Assembly: GCF_031755915.1 (NCBI RefSeq)
Contig: NC_083386.1
Coordinates: 9,610,001 to 9,674,000, forward strand
Source: Ziziphus jujuba
Lineage: Eukaryota; Streptophyta; Magnoliopsida; Rosales; Rhamnaceae
Length of the DNA stretch: 64,000 bases
Direction of reading: 5' to 3'
Shown: positions 58,878-64,000 of the stretch, piece by piece
How positions within the stretch are numbered: the stretch's first letter is position 1
Layout of the letters: each line of letters opens with the position of its first letter
The notes under the pieces: model-generated
What the model saw: the letters and a program-made list of their open reading frames with translations, nothing else
Databases searched by the model: none
What the model was told of the DNA's origin: nothing
Made by a program: the position numbers and the translations under genes

Positions 58878-61800
58878 TGTTACGAATAGTAGAACAAAAA
58901 CAATAGCAATAAAATAAAACAAAGCACACATAGATTTATGTGGAAAACCTTTGATGGGAAAAAATCACGGGCAAAGAAAGGCAAAGCTTTTTATTTATGA
59001 AGATTGATACAAAAAGGTGAGCAAATAGAGCTGCAAAACTACTACTTCCGAAAAAACCCCCGAAAATATATATATATATATATATATTGTACGAACGGAA
59101 TAAACTTTAAAACTGGAAAGTTCCCTTGGCCCTTGATGTAACACCACGTCCAGAAGTATGCCGGAAATTTCTCAAGTTGACCGTCGTTGATCGAGAAGGG
59201 TCAAACTTTGACTTTTTGACTCTCCAAGAATTCTAGGTTGATTGAGGCACCATTACGAAGTACTCATCGGTACGAATTCATAGACTAGTGGCACACCTAA
59301 TTTGGACATTTCGTTAAAAAGTTATGAACTTGTAAAGTTTTTCGAATATCGTATTATTTTATTATTATTTTATGCTTTTGTAAAACGTTTGCATAGTACG
59401 TGCCATGTGTCAAAATCTCAGCCATTCCCGTGAGTGCACAGTGGCACCCACAGGGTGGTTTTTTATTGGCTCAAACTCATGTGTGCGCCGTGTGAGAAGA
59501 GAGAGAGAGAGCGGGGAGGAGAGAGAGAGCCACCACCAACCGACCACTGCCGTTTCTTCCATTCCGGCCACCATTTCCGTACATGCACCATCCCACCACC
59601 TTGGCCTCCTCATTTCCGGCTAGCCCACAAAATCCCATGGCCAGCCGACCGCCGATGCGCTCGGATCGAGGCTTTTTCCGGCGGCGGCACCGATTGCTTC
59701 AAACCCAGATTTTTCCCTATCCCGGCATCCATTTGCCTCACTGCTGGTCCCATCCGTTCACCTGTTCTTCGATCTACCTTTCCTCCAAAAAAAAAATCAT
59801 GGCTAATGGCCACCAGACGCGCCGCCGGCGGTGATGGTTTCCGATGACTACGGAGGCTCGTCGGAAAATTTGATTTCCGACAAGTTGCGGATCACATCGC
59901 CCACCTTTTTCCACTAATCCAAACACCCTGAACCCAAATACGAGATCCGTTTCCTCCAATTCACGATAGTTTGTGAGATCTGAGGACCTAAAAATTGAAA
60001 CCTTCTTAGCGAGATTCCGACCACCTCGGGTCCGATCTCTGGAAGGTAAGGGTCAATCCTTAGTCCTCGTGTTGTAAGCTTCATTTCGATATATTATTTG
60101 CAAATTTTGGTTAACATTTGTCTTAAATCCTCCGGATAACCGTGTATAATTTATCAGATTAAAATATTAATTTAATTGGTTTGTGTATTGTCAATGTTCT
60201 AGGAACATGTGTGAATTGTAGAATCGATTCTATGGAGGATCTTAGTTGAATTGCATGCTCGAGGTGAGTGACCCACCTTCAAAATTATTTTGGGTTGATA
60301 AATTGTATATATTTTTGTGTTGGTTATATATTTGGAAATTATATTTCATGTGTTAAATATTTAGTAAATTTATATTTGGAATTTTGATGCCAAAATTGAT
60401 TGAAATATAATTATTTGTACATTAAGAAATATTTTGATTTCAAGAATTTTATGGATGTGGGATTTTGTTAGTAATTGTTAAATTTTATTGTTGGAATATT
60501 GTGTAATTAGAAATGCTTTCATGTGAATTTTAATATATGTTTAATATCTGAAGGAATTTCCATTTAATTTTACAATGCCAATTTATGATGGTTTTAATAT
60601 ATGTGTTGTTGCCAAAAATATATTAGAGATTTTAAAGGAATTATGGTTTAAGGTTTTTAATAAATTATTGTTGAGTTTGATGTTGATTTTATAATGCATA
60701 ATAAATGTGTTTGCATGATTTTAAGGATATATGAATTTCATGTGGTTTTAATATTATTTTTGGTATGATTTGATTTTAAAGATTTCAAGAAAAATATTGG
60801 TTTAAGTCATGGTGCTTTCAAAATATATATGCACTTGAAATGTTATCTAATTGATTTTATGGTATTGGAAAAATTGTATAATTATATTGATGGATTTATG
60901 ATGAGGATTTAAGAGAATGTGGGTTTGAAAAATGGTATAATTCTCACGGTAAATTTTAGAAAACCTTGGTATTTTAATAATAAATTTAGTAACTGATTTT
61001 AGATACACTCATACAGTACTGGTGTTTTGTATTGTATATGTGGATAAGCGCATAGGTTGTAATGTCTCTCATGAGTTGCTATTGGACTGAGGGCAGGCAA
61101 GTTTGATATTGGTCATAGCCTCCCCCCTCCAAGGCCGGGATGAGGGTTTAAGTAGCGACACTGTCGGGACACCGAAGTGACCGTATGCAAGTTTCTATCT
61201 TTAACTTCCTGCCAGACGGTGCCCGGGACGCTGTATATCATAGGACATCACTGGTATATCGTGTGGTGCGTTAAGTTATTTTCTCGATATGAATTTCAAA
61301 CCAAAATGCTTTAAAATCGTATTTAAAATTAAACATATTTAATTTTGTTTTATTGTTTATTTCAAACTAATACTTTCTAAAATGTATTTATTCATATTTT
61401 TATCAATTATTTTAAATTGGTGTTTTAGAATTTTATTTTACCATGTTGATATTATTTATTTAAATTTTGAGATTTTAATATGAATTTTATTGTATTCTTT
61501 TATCTATTTTAAATTGAGGTTTAAAATGTATTAAAATGTTTCTTTGGTTATTTCATTAATTTAAATAATAAATTTTATAATTTATATATTGAGTTTATTT
61601 TTGTTTTATGCCAAATTTCTTTAATACAAATTTATTTATGATTTTATTTTATTTCATCTTATAATATCTTATTCTAAATTTAATAATTGGTTTTTAAAGT
61701 GTTTCCAATGTAAACTATTAAGTTTTAAATTAATATTTTTATTTTATGTGCATTCTAAATTACTGTATTCCATTTAATTTAATATTTTCTTGATTATTTT

Positions 61801-62746
61801 TAACGTAAATTTATTATAATTTTGCTTATTTTATTTATGACATTTTGTGTACAATTTAATAGTTGTTATTAAAATTATTCTTGTTTCTTATTATATATTC
61901 TAGATCTTTAATTTAATATATTTTATTTATAATTTATTTAATTAATTATTCCTTGATTTTTGGGGTACAATTATTGGGTTTTGTGAAAATGTTTTAAAAA
62001 GGAAAACTTTTCCAACTGAGTGAACTGTGAGGTTTTGAGAAAAAACAATATTTCAACTACTTATTATTTATTTGATTATTTATTATTAATTAATCAAGTT
62101 CATCATATCGTTATATTGTTATTATTATTATAACTATGTCGTAGTTAGGATCATTCACTGAGATGATTAGCATCTCATGTTTTTAAATTCCGTTTCCCTA
62201 GACCCAGGTTAGTAGATGTTGATCGTCCGGAGGTGAGTTCGATGTCTTATTCGTTGCTGAAAGTTCAAGGAGCCTTACTTTTCTTCACTATCTTGTATTG
62301 TTTCTTTTATCCTTTGTTGTATTAAATTTCATATTTAATTGTATCTTGATAAAGCTCTGTATACTGTTTTGGACGTTTATATATTTAACTATGCATTGAT
62401 TTCCTGTTATTCATTTGAAGTGCTGTAAATTTGTGGAATTAAGTTGTAGTAAGGTGGGAGGAATAAGATGGTGTATATAAAAGTGTGTTTTCAGTGCAGG
62501 GAACTTGTGGTAAGTCCAACCTTTAGGGGAGGTTCTGCCGGATTTTCCATTGGAGGGTCCAATAGGGTTTTCCTGAGATCAAGGCTTGTCTAGGGTTCCA
62601 ATGAGAGATCTTGGATGGGTTTTGACACTCAACCTTCGCTACCACCATAGAGACCCATTTTTTCTCTCAAAATAAATTTAGCAAATGGGTCTCACTGCCA
62701 GCTTTTCAGGTCGGATCAACAAGAATTTGGGTCACCAATTCTAACA
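58878..62746 (-). mobile_element. 3' LTR of a Ty1/copia element, split by a nested LTR
   Basis: On the minus strand the LTR starts TGTTAGAATTGGTGACCC at 62746, right after the polypurine tract AAGGTGGAGATTG, and ends ...CTATTCGTAACA at 58878. The native length is about 375 bases; 59137-62627 is a foreign insertion. The rest of the element, including its 5' LTR, lies to the right of the window, so its target duplication cannot be checked. Confidence 0.85.
59137..62627 (+). mobile_element. Long LTR, 3.5 kb, nested in the copia LTR
   Basis: Starts TGTAACACCACGTCC and ends GGGTTTTGACA; flanks CTTGA and CTCAA could be a decayed duplication. It shares with the other long LTRs a TTGAC cluster (about 59175-59240), a GC-rich island (59500-60050), the GTGAGTGACCCACCTTC block (60264-60280) and the terminal block with GGGGAGGTTCTGCCGG (62525-62540). 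No retrotransposon proteins are present. Confidence 0.75.
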
Positions 62747-64000
62747 ATCTCCACCTTGACATGAATTCAATACAAGGAATAAAAAACACAAAACTCCAAT
62801 CTTCAATAAAAGTTTCCATCCTTTTCCACAAAAGCCAAAGCTTAGCAACGAACACCAACCAAGTCCAAGCAATGCTCAAACTTGGCTATTGGAAGTGCCT
62901 TTGTCATCATGTCAGCAGGATTATCATGAGTACTCACTTTGCTGACAACAATATCACCATAAGCAATAACATCGCGTACAAAATGATACCAAACATCTAT
63001 ATGCTTTGTCCTCTTGTGAAACATTTGATCTTTCGTGAGAAAGATTGCACTCTGACTGTCACAAAAAACTGTGGTAATTTGCAAATCATCACTAAGTTCA
63101 CCAAATAATCCTTTCAACTAAATAGCTTCTTTACAAACCTTAGTAATAGCCATGTACTCTGCCTCAGTAGTTGACAACACAACTATATTATGCAAAGTAG
63201 CTTTCCAACTAATAGCATAGCCAACAACAATAAACACATACCCAGTGGGAGATCTTCTTTTATCCAAATCTCTAGCAAAATCAGAATCTACATACCCAAT
63301 GACTCCACTCTAGTCCTCCCAAACTGCAAACAAACATCAGAAGAGCCACGCAAGTATATGAAAATCCACTGAACTGCTTTCCAATGTTCTTTACCAGGGT
63401 TCGCCATGTATCTACTAACTGCACTAACTGCATATCCCAAATCTGGACATGAACAAACCATAACATACATAAGAGATCCCACTGCACTAGAATATGGAAC
63501 TCGAGACATATAGTCAACATCATCATCTGATTATGGAGATAAAGCATATGAAAGCCTGAAATGAGATGCTAATGGTGTACTAACAGGTTTGGCATTCTGC
63601 ATATTGAATCTACTAAGAATTTTCTCAATATAGCCTTTCTGACTTAGATACAATCTGCTTGCTTGTCTATCTCTAAGAATCTCCATTCCTAGAATCTTCT
63701 TCTCCACTCCCAAATCTTTCATCTCAAGCTCTCTACTAAGTTGGGCTTTAACATTTCTTATCTCTCTCTTATCCTTTGCTGCTATCAGCATGTCATCTAC
63801 ATACAAGAGTAAGTAAACAAATGACCCATCACCACTCCTCTTAAAATAAACACAACTATCATAACTACATCTCTTAAAACCATTAGAGATTATAAATGAA
63901 TACAAACCTTTTGTACCATTGCCTGGGAGACTATTTCAGACCATAAAAGGGACTTTTTCAATAAGCACATATAATCCTCTTTACCTGAAACTACAAAGCC
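62747..64000 (-). pseudogene. Ty1/copia polyprotein, 3' part (RT and RNase H), decayed and partial
   Basis: Read from the window edge downwards: a reverse-transcriptase segment (FVVSGKEDYMCLLKKSL, frameshifted where KSLYGLKQ is expected), then the catalytic YVDDM core in the frame 63531-63905, then the thumb/connection (YSSAVGSLMYVMVCSCPDLG, 63288-63510), and RNase H with [22 protein letters not shown] and [12 protein letters not shown] (62842-63117). At least one frameshift and several stops (near 63536, 63300 and 63117) break it. RNase H and the PPT-LTR arrangement fit the Tnt1-like (Tork/SIRE-related) copia branch. It is inactive in this part; integrase and gag would lie outside the window. 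Confidence 0.88.

Noticed and set aside
1..64000. CRISPR array, operons or bacterial signals
   Set aside because: The direct repeats seen are microsatellites or TE and tandem duplications; the gene structure is eukaryotic throughout.

Overview
This is plant nuclear DNA. It is AT-rich, has GT-AG introns, many (TA)n microsatellites, nested LTR retrotransposons and MITEs, and gene families known only from land plants. It looks like a eudicot, but the species cannot be told from the sequence alone.

Layout. (1) 1-6.8 kb: two long LTR units of one family (one cut by the window edge), a promoter/leader-like stretch, a fold-back MITE and an 89-bp tandem duplication. (2) 7.35-10.14 kb: an apparently intact four-exon 2-oxoglutarate/Fe(II) dioxygenase gene, plus strand, with a probable GC-AG intron. 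(3) 12.86-13.18 kb: a small minus-strand gene for an unrecognised, possibly secreted protein of about 104 residues. (4) 15.5-58.9 kb: the main structure, a degenerate tandem array. Its unit is a plus-strand pseudogene of a large NT-C2 (EEIG1/EHBP1 N-terminal C2) plus coiled-coil protein, followed by a minus-strand cluster of two-exon defensin-like (DEFL) cysteine-rich peptide genes. Four pseudogene copies (A, B, C, D) and six DEFL genes are visible. DEFL1, 3, 4 and 6 are intact, DEFL2 is broken, and DEFL5 is open but lacks one cysteine. The DEFLs form three paralogous pairs (1/4, 2/5, 3/6) in the same order in two blocks. Fragments of the 12.9-kb peptide gene sit just upstream of copies B and D, so the ancestral unit probably began with that gene.

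(5) Many mobile elements have landed in this array. A 3.7-kb terminal-inverted-repeat element at 23.11-26.84 kb carries pieces of two unrelated host genes, an SVR7/At4g16390-like PPR gene and a Rho-GDI gene, facing each other. It sits inside a MITE, next to a 3.2-kb LTR. There are also two 1.1-kb solo LTRs with target-site duplications, a 422-bp solo LTR, a 645-bp TRIM element, a 439-bp Tourist-like MITE and a 3.8-kb LTR. At the right end a Tnt1-like Ty1/copia element (minus strand, decayed RT-RNase H plus 3' LTR) runs off the window, and its LTR is split by another long LTR.

How the parts relate. The NT-C2 genes are all dead, while four to five DEFL genes keep signal peptide, splice sites and cysteine framework. 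The maintained product of the array therefore appears to be the small secreted peptides. Because the two blocks are paralogous, each transposon insertion can be dated relative to the duplication by its empty site in the other block. All functions are inferred by reading the translated sequence; no database search was possible.
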